64,000 nt of DNA, taken from the NCBI RefSeq assembly GCF_946480385.1, contig NZ_CAMLJP010000003.1, positions 1 through 64,000 of the forward strand. The letters are read 5' to 3'. Within the stretch, counting starts at the first letter, position 1, and every line of letters starts with the position of its first letter. The translations under genes and the position numbers were made by a program. Below the pieces are notes generated by a model. It had not been told where the DNA came from. It made no database searches and worked only from the letters and a program-made list of their open reading frames with translations. The DNA is from an uncultured Azospirillum sp. (GTDB lineage Bacteria; Pseudomonadota; Alphaproteobacteria; Azospirillales; Azospirillaceae). Shown here piece by piece: positions 10,389 through 19,356 of this stretch.

Positions 10389-11453
10389 ATGCCACCGATG
10401 CGACCCAACGCCACCACTTCCGCCCCGCGCCGCCTGCTGACCGGGCGCCGGATCGCGACCATCCTGGTGCTGATGGTCCTGCTGCTGCCTGCCCTTCTCT
10501 ATTCGCTGTGGTGGTGGCAGGCGGCCCGATCCGTGCGGGACGGGCTGGAGACCTGGGTCGCCGACCAGCGCGCCAACGGTGCGGTGGTCGAACATGGTGG
10601 ACTGACCGTCGGCGGCTTTCCCTTCACCCTGCGCGCCGAGCTGGAGACGCTCCATCTGGCGACCCGCGGCGCCGACTGGCAGAGCGGGGGTCTGGTGGCG
10701 GAAGCGGCCCCGTGGAACCCCACCCGCATCGCCCTGACCTTTCCGGGCGAGCAGCGCCTGTCCGTGATCCAGCCCGGTCAGCCGCCCATCGACATCCTGG
10801 CCCCGCAGGGCGGCAGCGGCGACGTGACCATGCGGATGTCGGGCACGCTGGAGCGGCTCGCCCTGCACTTCACCGGCCTGACCGCGCAGGTCGCCGGACA
10901 GCCGGTACCGGTCGCCGCGCTCGACGTCAGCGCCGCCCAGCCGGACCAGCCGCCGGCCGAACGCGGCATCGCCGGCCTGACCGTGACGCTGTCCGCCGAC
11001 GGGCTGACCCTGCCCGACGGCATCCTGCCGACGCTGGGCCGCGAGGTGAAGCGGACGGAACTGACCCTGCGCGTCATGGGCACGCCGCCCCGGCCGGAGC
11101 CGGCCAGCCTGACGGCCTGGAGCCGCGACGGCGGCACGGTGGAACTGGACCGGCTGGCGCTGGATTGGGGACCGCTGGGGGCGGTGCTGTCCGGCACGCT
11201 GGCGTTGGACGCCCAGCTGCAGCCGCAGGCGGCGCTGACCGCCGAGATCCGCGGCGCGCCGGCCATCCTGGACGCGGTGAAGCCGATGATGCGCCCGAAC
11301 GAGGCCGCCATCGCCAAGACCGTCCTCGCCATGCTGGCGCGTCCGACCGGCCCGAACGGCGAACCGGTGGTCACTGCCCCGGTGACGGTGCAGGACCGCG
11401 CCCTCTATGTCGGGCCGCTACGCGTCGCGGCATTGCCCAAGCTGGTCTGGTGA
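10389..11453 (+). CDS. DUF2125 domain protein, membrane anchored
   Basis: A 354-residue protein with one N-terminal membrane segment (ATILVLMVLLLPALLYSLWWW, residues about 23-43) and a long beta-rich periplasmic part with the GFPFTLRAEL segment characteristic of DUF2125. This family is common in alphaproteobacteria and has no assigned function; its repetitive beta pattern suggests an envelope role, which is inference. ATG at 10389 has a GGAG-containing leader. It is divergent from the ChaC-like gene and followed by a 149-base gap. Confidence 0.82.
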   Translation: MPPMRPNATTSAPRRLLTGRRIATILVLMVLLLPALLYSLWWWQAARSVRDGLETWVADQRANGAVVEHGGLTVGGFPFTLRAELETLHLATRGADWQSGGLVAEAAPWNPTRIALTFPGEQRLSVIQPGQPPIDILAPQGGSGDVTMRMSGTLERLALHFTGLTAQVAGQPVPVAALDVSAAQPDQPPAERGIAGLTVTLSADGLTLPDGILPTLGREVKRTELTLRVMGTPPRPEPASLTAWSRDGGTVELDRLALDWGPLGAVLSGTLALDAQLQPQAALTAEIRGAPAILDAVKPMMRPNEAAIAKTVLAMLARPTGPNGEPVVTAPVTVQDRALYVGPLRVAALPKLVW

Positions 11454-11602
11454 CAAGTAGCGGGCGGCGGCGCCGATAACCGGCGGAAATGCAACAGGTG
11501 CCGGCGGGCATGACGCTTCCATGACTCCGCCCCCTTGTTTCACACGGCGCATCAGGTCAAATTGACGCATTCCCTGTCGCGGCTGCCATGGTGCGTCGGT
11601 CG

Positions 11603-12370
11603 ATGTGTCGGTTTCTTGCCTATTGCGGCGAACCCGTGTTCCTGGAAACGCTGGTCTGCACGCCCTGCCACTCCCTGATCGAACAGTCGATGCACGCCGC
11701 GGAGGCGAAGACCGAAACCAACGGTGACGGTTTCGGCGTCGGCTGGTACAGCGAGCGGACCGAGCCCGGCCGCTACTGCGAGATCCGCCCGGCCTGGTCG
11801 GACGAGAACCTGCAATCGATCTGCAGCCATGTCCGCTCCCACCTGTTCTTCGCCCATGTGCGGGCTGCCACCGGCACCGCGGTCAGCCGGGCCAACTGCC
11901 ATCCCTTCAAGGCCGGGCGTTTCCTGTTCATGCACAACGGGCAGGTCGGCGACTGGCCCCGCCTGCGCCGCCGGGTGGAGGCGATGATCCCGGACGAGCT
12001 TTACAGCTCGCGCACCGGCACCACCGACAGCGAGGCGATCTTCCTCGCCGCGATCGGCCAGGGTTTGGAACAAGAGTCGGTCGGCGCCTTCCAGCGCGTT
12101 CTGCACGCCATCCGCGACGAGATGCAGGCGCTGGACATCACCGCGCCGCTTCGCTTCACCGCGACCTGGACCGACGGCGAGCGGGTGTGGGCGGTGCGCT
12201 GGGCCTCCGACGACAAGCCGCCGAGCCTCTACTGGCGCCGGGGCGAGAATGGCCTGATCGTGGTGTCGGAGCCGGTCGACGCCCAGCGCGACCAGTGGCG
12301 GCAAGTTCCTCCCAGCGGCGGGCTGGTGGCGCGCATCGGTGCGGCGCCGGAGATGTTCACGTTTCATTGA
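11603..12370 (+). CDS. Class II glutamine amidotransferase (YafJ-like)
   Basis: A 255-residue Ntn-type glutaminase domain. The start at 11603 (MCRFLAYCGEP) places the catalytic Cys directly after the initiator Met, as needed for an N-terminal nucleophile; an upstream ATG at 11588 would bury it. Further signatures are NGDGFGVGWY, FAHVRAATGTAVS, NCHPFKAGRFLFMHNG and TDSEAIF. There is no synthase domain, so this is the stand-alone YafJ-type enzyme whose acceptor is unknown. A G/C hairpin lies between it and the convergent kinase gene. Confidence 0.88.
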   Translation: MCRFLAYCGEPVFLETLVCTPCHSLIEQSMHAAEAKTETNGDGFGVGWYSERTEPGRYCEIRPAWSDENLQSICSHVRSHLFFAHVRAATGTAVSRANCHPFKAGRFLFMHNGQVGDWPRLRRRVEAMIPDELYSSRTGTTDSEAIFLAAIGQGLEQESVGAFQRVLHAIRDEMQALDITAPLRFTATWTDGERVWAVRWASDDKPPSLYWRRGENGLIVVSEPVDAQRDQWRQVPPSGGLVARIGAAPEMFTFH

Positions 12371-12371
12371 G

Positions 12372-12391
12372 GGAGGGGCCATCACCCCTCC
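12372..12391. terminator. Short GC hairpin between convergent genes
   Basis: GGAGGGG (12372-12378) pairs with CCCCTCC (12385-12391) across six bases, starting just after the amidotransferase stop and overlapping the kinase 3' end. There is no T run, so termination is plausible but not certain. Confidence 0.45.
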
Positions 12392-13599
12392 AGCAACCGC
12401 TCCTTCGGCAGCAGGATGGTCACCGCCGTCCCCCGCCCTGGTGCGCTGTCGATCTCCACGCCGCCGCCATGCAGTTCGGCAAAGCGGCGCACGATGGGCA
12501 GCCCCAGCCCGACCCCCTCATGCTGGCGGATCAGCGAGCGTTCGGCCTGGGTGAAGGGGTTGAAGATGCGCCCCATCAACTCGGTGGGAATTCCCGGCCC
12601 GTTGTCACGCACGGTCAGCCCGACGAAGTTGCCACGGTCCTCCACAGCCACGGCGACATGGCCGCCGGTGGGCGTGAACTTGACGGCGTTGTCCAGCAGG
12701 TTCAGCACCATCTCGCGCAGCCGGCGGCGGTCGATGCGCATGCGGAAGGCGGGACAGGGATGGACGGCCAGCGTCAGCCGCTTGCCCGCCGCCTTCGGCG
12801 CCAGCATGTCAGCGCAGCCGGTCAGCAGTTGGGGGATGTTGACGTCGCTTTCCTGGATCTCGATGGAGCCGGTGGAGCCGCGCGTATAGTCCAGGATGTT
12901 GTTGACCATGGTCAGCAGCGACCGGCCGCTTTCCTCGATCAGCTTCACATACTCCAGGTAATCGGGATGGCCCAGCTTGCCCATCCCCTCCCCCGCCAGC
13001 ACGTCGGCGAAGCCGATGATGGAGTTCAGCGGCGTGCGCAGCTCGTGGCTCATCACCGCCAGGAAGTCCAGCTTGGCGCGGTCGGCCTTGCGCGCCGCCT
13101 CCAGCGCGTCCGACAGCTCGGCGGTACGCTCCGACACCCGGTGCTCAAGCTCGCGGTTCTGTTCGGCGGCGCGGCGGTAGAGCTTGCGGATCTCCACCAT
13201 GTTGCGGACGCGGTGCAGAAGCTCCCAGGCGATGAAGGGCTTGGTCAGGAAGTCGTTGGCGCCCAGTTCCAGCGACTTGCGCCGGGTCTCCTGATCGGTC
13301 TGGGCGGTCAGCACCAGGATCGGCACGTAATCGTCGCCGAAGATCGGCTTCAGCCGCTCCATCAGGTCGAAGCCGCTCATGTGCGGCATGCGGATGTCGA
13401 TCAGCAGCAGGTCGAACGGCTCGGCCGCGCAGAGATCCGGCACCTTGCGCGGGTCGGTCTCGCCGCGCACCTGGCGATAGCCGTCATGGCTCAGGATTTC
13501 GCGCAGCAGGTCGACGTTGGACGGGTTGTCGTCCACGATCAGGATGCTCGCGTCCTTGACCTGCTGGGCGAGCGCCGGGTCGATCTGGCTCCTGTTCAT
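12382..13599 (-). CDS. Hybrid response regulator / sensor histidine kinase
   Basis: A 405-residue cytoplasmic protein with an N-terminal receiver domain (ILIVDDNPSN acidic pocket, LLLIDIRMPHMSGFD phosphoacceptor Asp, K in LTKPF), a short coiled-coil linker, a HisKA domain (H-box AVMSHELRTPLNSIIG) and an HATPase_c domain (N box LLDNAVKF, G1 DNGPGIP, G2 GVGLGLPIV). The receiver-first order means phosphorylation by another kinase may gate its own kinase activity. There are no membrane segments. ATG at 13599 has AAGGTG ten bases upstream; ATG 13608 is the alternative. No partner regulator is adjacent. Confidence 0.9.
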   Translation of the reverse strand: MNRSQIDPALAQQVKDASILIVDDNPSNVDLLREILSHDGYRQVRGETDPRKVPDLCAAEPFDLLLIDIRMPHMSGFDLMERLKPIFGDDYVPILVLTAQTDQETRRKSLELGANDFLTKPFIAWELLHRVRNMVEIRKLYRRAAEQNRELEHRVSERTAELSDALEAARKADRAKLDFLAVMSHELRTPLNSIIGFADVLAGEGMGKLGHPDYLEYVKLIEESGRSLLTMVNNILDYTRGSTGSIEIQESDVNIPQLLTGCADMLAPKAAGKRLTLAVHPCPAFRMRIDRRRLREMVLNLLDNAVKFTPTGGHVAVAVEDRGNFVGLTVRDNGPGIPTELMGRIFNPFTQAERSLIRQHEGVGLGLPIVRRFAELHGGGVEIDSAPGRGTAVTILLPKERLLEG

Positions 13600-13707
13600 C
13601 GGGAGCATGCACCTTTGAACCGTCCGGTTGGGCAATTAGATTTGCCTCTGAACGGATCGAATGCAATCGAAATGAGCGGCCGGGCGAAATGAGTGGCCGG
13701 GCGCCGC

Positions 13708-14157
13708 TCAGGCCCGCTTTTCCCAGCCGCCGCGGTCGGTCTGCTGCCAGTAGGTCAGGCTGTGGCCGGCCGCCTTGCAGGCCTTCCAGCGCTGACGGGC
13801 GGCCAGCACCGCCTCATCGTCGTTGCCGTCGAACAGGTCACAGACCAACTCGAAGCCGTCCATCCGGTCGCTGACGCAGCCGTCCACCGTCACCAGCACA
13901 GTGGCGCCGTTGGGGTTCTCGTCTGCATCGGTCAGCCACACCGGCTGGCGGTCGGCGAAGCCGTCGCGCGCCGCCCCGTGCGGCAGGAAGGAGCCGGGAT
14001 CGTAGGTCCACAGATGCTGGTTCAGCATGTCCACCCGCTCCGGCGAGCCGGCCAGCACGACGGCGCGCCAGTTCCGCTCAAGAACCTTCTCCAGGATCTT
14101 GGGCAGCGCCTGCTCCATCGTGCGCCGTTGCAGGTGGTAGAAGCGGACTTCGGTCAT
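13708..14157 (-). CDS. holC: DNA polymerase III chi subunit
   Basis: A 149-residue chi subunit of the replicative clamp-loader complex, which in proteobacteria links the holoenzyme to SSB-coated DNA. The N-terminal EVRFYHLQRRTMEQALPKI and the WTYDPGSFLPHG segment are typical. ATG at 14157 is preceded by AAGGAG. It lies 23 bases downstream of pepA on the same strand, the conserved pepA-holC arrangement of proteobacteria. Confidence 0.9.
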   Translation of the reverse strand: MTEVRFYHLQRRTMEQALPKILEKVLERNWRAVVLAGSPERVDMLNQHLWTYDPGSFLPHGAARDGFADRQPVWLTDADENPNGATVLVTVDGCVSDRMDGFELVCDLFDGNDDEAVLAARQRWKACKAAGHSLTYWQQTDRGGWEKRA

Positions 14158-14180
14158 GGCTCCTTCACGCACTCGGGTCA

Positions 14181-15689
14181 TCAGCCTTCGTGGAATTCCG
14201 CCACGAAGCGGTCGAGCAGGCGCACGCCGAAGGCGGAGGCGCCCTTCGGCACCGTGGCGCTGTCCTTCTTCGCCCAGGCGACACCGGCGATGTCGATGTG
14301 GGCCCACGGCACGTCGTTGACGAAGCGCTTCAGGAACTGCGCACCGACGATGCTGCCGGCGCCACCGCCCGACCCGGTGTTCTTCATGTCGGCGGCCGGC
14401 GATTCGATCTCCTTGTCATAATTGTCGCCCAGCGGCATGCGCCACACCGGCTGGCCCACCTTCAGGCCGGCGGCCGTCAGGTTCATGGCAAGATCGTCGT
14501 TGTTGGAGAACAGACCGGCATGCTCATGGCCCAGCGCGACGATGATGGCGCCGGTCAGGGTGGCAAGGTCGATCATCAGCTTGGGCTTGTAGGCGTCCTG
14601 CGCGTACCACAGGCAGTCTGCCAGCACCAGACGGCCTTCGGCGTCGGTGTTGATGACCTCGATGGTCTGGCCCGAGGCCGAGGTGACGATGTCGCCCGGA
14701 CGCTGCGCCGTGCCGGACGGCATGTTCTCCACCAGACCGACGATGCCGACGGCATTGACCTTCGCCTTGCGGGCGGCCAGCGCGTACATGGTGCCGATCA
14801 CGGTGGCGGAGCCGCCCATGTCCCACTTCATGTCTTCCATGCCGGCCGCACCCTTGATCGAGATGCCGCCGCTGTCGAAGGTCACGCCCTTGCCGATGAA
14901 GGCGACCGGGCGCTTGTCGTCGGCGTCGGGGTTGCCGTTCCAGCGCATGACGACCACGCGCGGCTCGAAGGCGCTGCCCTGGGCGACGCCCAGCAGGGCG
15001 CCCATGCCGAGCTTCTTCAGCTTCTTCTGGTCGAGGATTTCGACCTCGACGCCGAACTGCTCCAGATCCTTCGTCTTCTCGGCGAGGCTTTCCGGATAGA
15101 TGACGTTGGCCGGCTCCGACACCAGATCGCGGGTGAAGCGGATGGCGTCGGCCAGCGTGTCCAGCTTCTTGAAGGCGGCCTTGGCGGCGCCGTCGTCTTC
15201 GACCAGCAGCGTCACCTTGCGCAGGCTGGGCTTCGGATCCTTCTTGTCGGACTTCTTGTCGTTGGTCCGGTATTTGTCGAACTTGTAGCTGCGCAGCTGC
15301 GCGCCGAAGGCGATCTCCGCCGCGGCGGCGGCCGGCGAAAGCTTGGCCTCCTCCGGCAGTTCGACCAGCAGCGCGGCCTCGTCGGCGGCCTTGTCGAGCT
15401 GGACGGCGATGGCGCCGCCGGCGGCCTGGAGGACCAGATCGGTCAGGTCGGCGCCCTTGCCGATGCCGACCAGCAGGACGCGGTCAAGCTCGGTCCCGGC
15501 CGGGGCGAGCAGCGTCAGCGTCTCGTCCTTCTTGCCGGTGAAGCGGGCGGCGGCCATGGCGCGGGCCAGCGCCCCGCCGGTCTTCTGATCCAGCTCGCGC
15601 CCGATCAGGCCGAGGCTGCGATCGGCGGCGACAGTCACGGCGAGCACGCCGGAGGACGGCAGGGACGGCTTGGCGAAGGAGAACTTCAT
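14181..15689 (-). CDS. pepA: Leucyl aminopeptidase (M17 family)
   Basis: A 502-residue cytosolic M17 metallo-aminopeptidase that removes N-terminal residues from peptides; PepA homologues also bind DNA in site-specific recombination. The C-terminal catalytic domain contains IGKGVTFDSGG (metal ligands) and the family signature NTDAEGRLVLAD. The N-terminal half is the regulatory macro-like domain. ATG at 15689 has AGAGGA upstream. It forms an operon with holC. A large hairpin at 15758-15808 separates it from rsmB upstream. Confidence 0.95.
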   Translation of the reverse strand: MKFSFAKPSLPSSGVLAVTVAADRSLGLIGRELDQKTGGALARAMAAARFTGKKDETLTLLAPAGTELDRVLLVGIGKGADLTDLVLQAAGGAIAVQLDKAADEAALLVELPEEAKLSPAAAAAEIAFGAQLRSYKFDKYRTNDKKSDKKDPKPSLRKVTLLVEDDGAAKAAFKKLDTLADAIRFTRDLVSEPANVIYPESLAEKTKDLEQFGVEVEILDQKKLKKLGMGALLGVAQGSAFEPRVVVMRWNGNPDADDKRPVAFIGKGVTFDSGGISIKGAAGMEDMKWDMGGSATVIGTMYALAARKAKVNAVGIVGLVENMPSGTAQRPGDIVTSASGQTIEVINTDAEGRLVLADCLWYAQDAYKPKLMIDLATLTGAIIVALGHEHAGLFSNNDDLAMNLTAAGLKVGQPVWRMPLGDNYDKEIESPAADMKNTGSGGGAGSIVGAQFLKRFVNDVPWAHIDIAGVAWAKKDSATVPKGASAFGVRLLDRFVAEFHEG

Positions 15690-15757
15690 CTGGTCCTCTT
15701 GAGGGGATTGGGCGAATACGCCCGGATGATTTCAGCGGCGGAAAGCCTACCCCACGG

Positions 15758-15808
15758 ATAAGGAGCGCGCCACCCCGGCTGTCAAGGTCGGGTGGCGGCG
15801 CTCCTTAT
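15758..15808 (-). terminator. Long hairpin between rsmB and pepA
   Basis: An arm at 15758-15775 (ATAAGGAGCGC then GCCACCC) is complementary to 15790-15808 with a single bulged base, giving an 18-bp stem and 14-base loop. It starts nine bases after the rsmB stop in the direction of transcription. It probably ends the rsmB transcript so that pepA-holC has its own promoter. Confidence 0.65.
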
Positions 15809-15816
15809 CCCCTCAC

Positions 15817-17199
15817 TCACGCATCGATCGCCTTGCCCAGCTCGACAGGATCGACCTCGCCCTGCTCCAGTCTGACCTCCGACACGCTCTCTTCCGCGCG
15901 GCGTTCCAGCACGGCGGCGAAGAAGCCGTCGGTGTCGTGCTTGGCCGGGGTCAGGCGCAGGTACGGACCCTCGACCGGCGGCGCGCCGGCCTCCTCCTCC
16001 GCCCACACCTCGGCGACGGGCTTCACGATGAAATCGTGGTGGGTCTGCAGGAAGGCCTCGACCTGCGCCTCGTTCTCGTCATGCAGCATGGAGCAGGTGG
16101 CGTAGATCAGCCGCCCGCCCGGCTTCACCAGACGCGCCGCGCTGTCCAGGATGTTGGCCTGCAGCGGCAGCAGCTGCTCCAGCCCCGGGCCGAGCTGACG
16201 CCAGCGGGCATCCGGGTTGCGGCGCCAGGTGCCGGTGCCGGAGCAGGGGGCGTCGACCAGAACGCGGTCGAACTTGCGCTTGTGGCGCTTCACCCAGGGA
16301 TCGCGCTCGCTGGTAAGCGGGTGGGCCTCGATGTTGTGCAGGCCGGCGCGGCGGAACCGCTCTGCGGCGCGCTTCAGGCGCTTGTCCAGCACGTCGCAGG
16401 CCACCACGCGGCCCTTGTTCTTCATCAGCGCCGCAACGGCCAGCGTCTTGCCGCCGGCGCCGGCGCAGAAATCGACCACCTGATGGCCGGGCTTCGGCGC
16501 GACGGCCAGCGCGACCAGCTGCGAACCCTCGTCCTGGATTTCCACCAGACCGTCCTTGAAGGCGTCGACACTGCCCAGCGGCGGCCGGCCCTTCACCCGC
16601 AGGCCCAGCGGCGACCAGCGCGTGGTCTCCGCCGTGATCTGCGCCTTGGCCAGCGCCTTGATCGCGCTCTGCTGGTTGGCCTTCAGCGGGTTGATGCGCA
16701 GGTCGAGCGGAGCCGCCTCCAGCAGCTTCTCCATCTCCACCCCGAAGCGGTCACCCAGCGAGGCGCGCATCGCCGCTTCCGCCCACTCCGGACACTCCAC
16801 CCGCACCGTCTCCGGCATGTCGGGATGGTCCATCGTGTGGCTTTCCAGCTTGCCGACCAGCGCCAGCTCGTCATCGGTCAGGCGGGCCGGGGCGAACTTG
16901 CCGCCGCTGAACATCTCCAGCACCACGCCGGCGTTGCGGTTCTCTTCCAGCAGCAGATAGGCCAGGACGCGGGCGCGCGGGGTGGCGCGCTCGTAGCCGC
17001 CGCGCTCGATCCACCAGCTGAGCCGGGCATGGCGACGCAGGATCGCGTAAGCCATCTGGGCGACGGCGGTGCGGTCCTTCGACCCGATGTAGCGGCGATT
17101 GCGGAAATAGGCGCTCATCACCGCGTCGGCGGGGCGAGGGGTCTCGTCGATCTCGGTCAGCAGATCGATGACCGCCTGGAGGCGGGCGGCGGGTGTCAT
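15817..17199 (-). CDS. rsmB: RsmB-type 16S rRNA (cytosine-C5) methyltransferase
   Basis: A 460-residue SAM-dependent RNA methyltransferase of the RsmB/NOP2 family. It has an N-terminal NusB-like helical domain (residues about 1-140), a SAM-binding fold (VVDFCAGAGGKTLAVA) and the two family cysteines: the catalytic Cys in ATCSML and the Cys in DAPCSGTGTWRRNPD that helps product release. Cytosine 967 of 16S rRNA is the known RsmB target; alphaproteobacteria often carry paralogues, so the exact base is inferred. A 412-base gap separates it from divergent mltA. Confidence 0.88.
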   Translation of the reverse strand: MTPAARLQAVIDLLTEIDETPRPADAVMSAYFRNRRYIGSKDRTAVAQMAYAILRRHARLSWWIERGGYERATPRARVLAYLLLEENRNAGVVLEMFSGGKFAPARLTDDELALVGKLESHTMDHPDMPETVRVECPEWAEAAMRASLGDRFGVEMEKLLEAAPLDLRINPLKANQQSAIKALAKAQITAETTRWSPLGLRVKGRPPLGSVDAFKDGLVEIQDEGSQLVALAVAPKPGHQVVDFCAGAGGKTLAVAALMKNKGRVVACDVLDKRLKRAAERFRRAGLHNIEAHPLTSERDPWVKRHKRKFDRVLVDAPCSGTGTWRRNPDARWRQLGPGLEQLLPLQANILDSAARLVKPGGRLIYATCSMLHDENEAQVEAFLQTHHDFIVKPVAEVWAEEEAGAPPVEGPYLRLTPAKHDTDGFFAAVLERRAEESVSEVRLEQGEVDPVELGKAIDA

Positions 17200-17611
17200 G
17201 GCGTCTGGTCCCTTGGGGTGTCACATGGCGGCGAACAGGACCGGCCGCCCGCATGTTCCCCCGCATCGGATCGGGGACGGGATGCACAGTTGCGGACGGT
17301 CCTTCACATATGGGCTGTCGATACCGCGTTTGTCGCGTCCTGTCACGCCTTGCCGCCGCGCGGCTGCCCCGCTCGCCGCCGGAAAGGCCCGGCTGGCGCC
17401 CACCCGTGACAAGCAGCCGCGACCTATCCGAAAGTGCAGGTTGGGGATTGACGACTCGGGGTAACCACCGGCACAAACGTTCGGGTGATGTGACCTTATC
17501 GTGACCGGACCGCCAGCGCGGCCGGACGATCCGGGTCTTCGACGGACAGATCGATTGCTGGTGGCGGAGTGCGCGATGGCGGCTGCGGCTGGGGTGGCGT
17601 GTGCGCGTGAC
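17200..17611. other. Intergenic region between divergent rsmB and mltA
   Basis: No gene is supported here. The stretch must contain both divergent promoters. The mltA frame is open back to 17501, but that part lacks family likeness and would precede the lipoprotein signal. I see no clear operator, hairpin or small-RNA signature. Confidence 0.5.
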
Positions 17612-18757
17612 ATGAAGCGGCCCAAAGAGCGGAAGCTCCTGCGGCTGTCCCTTCTCGGCGGCCTGCTGGCGACGCTGGCGGCCTGCGCCGGCACCGCGCC
17701 GACCGTGGAAGGGCAGCGGAGCACGGCCCAGCGCCCGACCTGGGATCAGGTGTCGCCCGACTTCCGCCGCCTCGCCGGCTGGATCGACGATGACCATGCC
17801 CAGGCGATCCCGGCGGTGCAGCGCACCTGCGGCTGGGTGAAGAACCAGCCGCCGGGCAAGCCCCTGGGGCAGTTGCGCGCCGCCGGCACCACCGACGACT
17901 GGCGCGCCATCTGCGCCGCCGCCCGCGACCTGCCGCCCGGCGACAGCGAGGCGGCCCGCCGCTTCTTCGAGACGTTCTTCACCCCGCGCGACGTCAGCAA
18001 CGGCGAGAACGGCCTTTTCACCGGCTACTACGAGATCGAGCTGCACGGCAGCTGGACACGGACAGAACGCTACAACGTCCCGCTCTACCGCATGCCGGCG
18101 CGCGGTAAGCGCGGCCTGCCGACCCGCGCCCGGATCGAAGCCGGCGCGCTGAAGGGCAAGGGGCTGGAGCTGATGTGGGTGGACGACCCGGTCGACGCCT
18201 TCTTCCTGGAAATCCAGGGGTCGGGCCGGGCGGTCATGGCCGACGGGTCGGTGGTCGGCATCCACTATGCCGGCCAGAACGGTCACAGCTATTACCCGAT
18301 CGGCCGCCATATCATCGACCGCGGCGAGGCCACGCCGGAACAGATGTCGCTACAGCTGATCCGCCGCTGGCTGAAGGACCATCCGGCCGAGGCCCAGCGG
18401 GTGATGAACCTCAACCCCTCCTACGTCTTCTTCAAGGTCAAGCCCGAGGTCGGCGCCCGCGGCGCCCGCAACATGGAGCTGACCCCCGGCCGCAGCCTCG
18501 CCGTGGATGCCGAGCATATCCCGCTGGGCGTGCCGCTCTGGCTGGAGGTGCGCGACGCCCCGGTGCCGGGCGGGGCGATCAACCGGCTGGTGGTGGCGCA
18601 GGACACCGGCGGCGCCATCAAGGGTCCGGTCCGCGGCGACCTGTTCTGGGGCCACGGCCAGCAGGCGGAGGAAGGGGCCGGCGTGATGAAGGCGCGCGGC
18701 CACTACACCATGCTGGCCCCGCGCGCCCTGTCGGTCCAGACCGCACAGCGGAAGTGA
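17612..18757 (+). CDS. mltA: Membrane-bound lytic murein transglycosylase A (lipoprotein)
   Basis: A 381-residue MltA-family enzyme that cleaves peptidoglycan to 1,6-anhydro products. The start at ATG 17612 gives a lipoprotein signal ending in the lipobox LAAC. The MltA barrel domain (GLFTGYYEIELHGS, FFLEIQGSGRAVM, YAGQNGHSYYPIGR) is followed by the C-terminal 3D domain with the catalytic Asp in VAQDTGGAIKGPVRGDLFWG. Its stop overlaps the start of a GNAT gene by one base (TGATG), so the two form an operon. The protein should face the periplasm, anchored in the envelope. Confidence 0.93.
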   Translation: MKRPKERKLLRLSLLGGLLATLAACAGTAPTVEGQRSTAQRPTWDQVSPDFRRLAGWIDDDHAQAIPAVQRTCGWVKNQPPGKPLGQLRAAGTTDDWRAICAAARDLPPGDSEAARRFFETFFTPRDVSNGENGLFTGYYEIELHGSWTRTERYNVPLYRMPARGKRGLPTRARIEAGALKGKGLELMWVDDPVDAFFLEIQGSGRAVMADGSVVGIHYAGQNGHSYYPIGRHIIDRGEATPEQMSLQLIRRWLKDHPAEAQRVMNLNPSYVFFKVKPEVGARGARNMELTPGRSLAVDAEHIPLGVPLWLEVRDAPVPGGAINRLVVAQDTGGAIKGPVRGDLFWGHGQQAEEGAGVMKARGHYTMLAPRALSVQTAQRK

Positions 18758-19299
18758 TGACGGAAGGCGGAGAGATCCGGCTGGAGCGCCTGACCGACCT
18801 GCCCGACCGCGCGGCGGCGCTGTCTGCCCTGGAGGACATCTTCTTCGCCTCCACCACCCGGACGGAGTTCGCTTCCCCTGCCGACCGCACCGCCTTCCTC
18901 GCCACTTGGACAGGCTGGTTCGTGGCGGAGGCGCCGCGCGACATCTGGATGGCAGTGGCGGGCGACGGGCAGATCGTCGGCTATCTCACCGGCTGCAAGG
19001 ACAGCGCGGGCTCGGTTGAACTGGCTCGGCGCATCCCGAAATACGAGGTCTTCGCCGACCATTTCGCCGCCTACCCCGCCCATTTCCATGTGAATGTCCG
19101 GCCGGGCTGGCGGGAGCACGGGCTGGGCCGACGGCTGGTCGACCGCTTCGCCGAGGATTGCCGGGCCGACGGCCTTTCCGGCGTCCATCTGGTCACCGCC
19201 GTTTTCGCCCGCAATGTCGAGTTCTACCAGCGTGCCGGCTTCACCGACGCCTGCCAACGCGGCCCCCTGCTGTTCCTCGGTCGCCGCCTGAACCCCTGA
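18757..19299 (+). CDS. GNAT family N-acetyltransferase
   Basis: A 180-residue acetyl-CoA-dependent acetyltransferase fold. The acetyl-CoA-binding loop is recognisable in VRPGWREHGLGRRLVDRF, and the C-terminal strand-helix contains VEFYQRAGFTDA. The start is fixed by the TGATG overlap with mltA. No substrate can be named; co-transcription with a murein transglycosylase could hint at cell-wall fragments, but that is speculation. Confidence 0.85.
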   Translation: MTEGGEIRLERLTDLPDRAAALSALEDIFFASTTRTEFASPADRTAFLATWTGWFVAEAPRDIWMAVAGDGQIVGYLTGCKDSAGSVELARRIPKYEVFADHFAAYPAHFHVNVRPGWREHGLGRRLVDRFAEDCRADGLSGVHLVTAVFARNVEFYQRAGFTDACQRGPLLFLGRRLNP

Positions 19300-19356
19300 C
19301 TTTCAGGACGCTGCTGTGCTAGGCAAGGGCATCCCCTTGCCGGAAAGCCCGTTGCC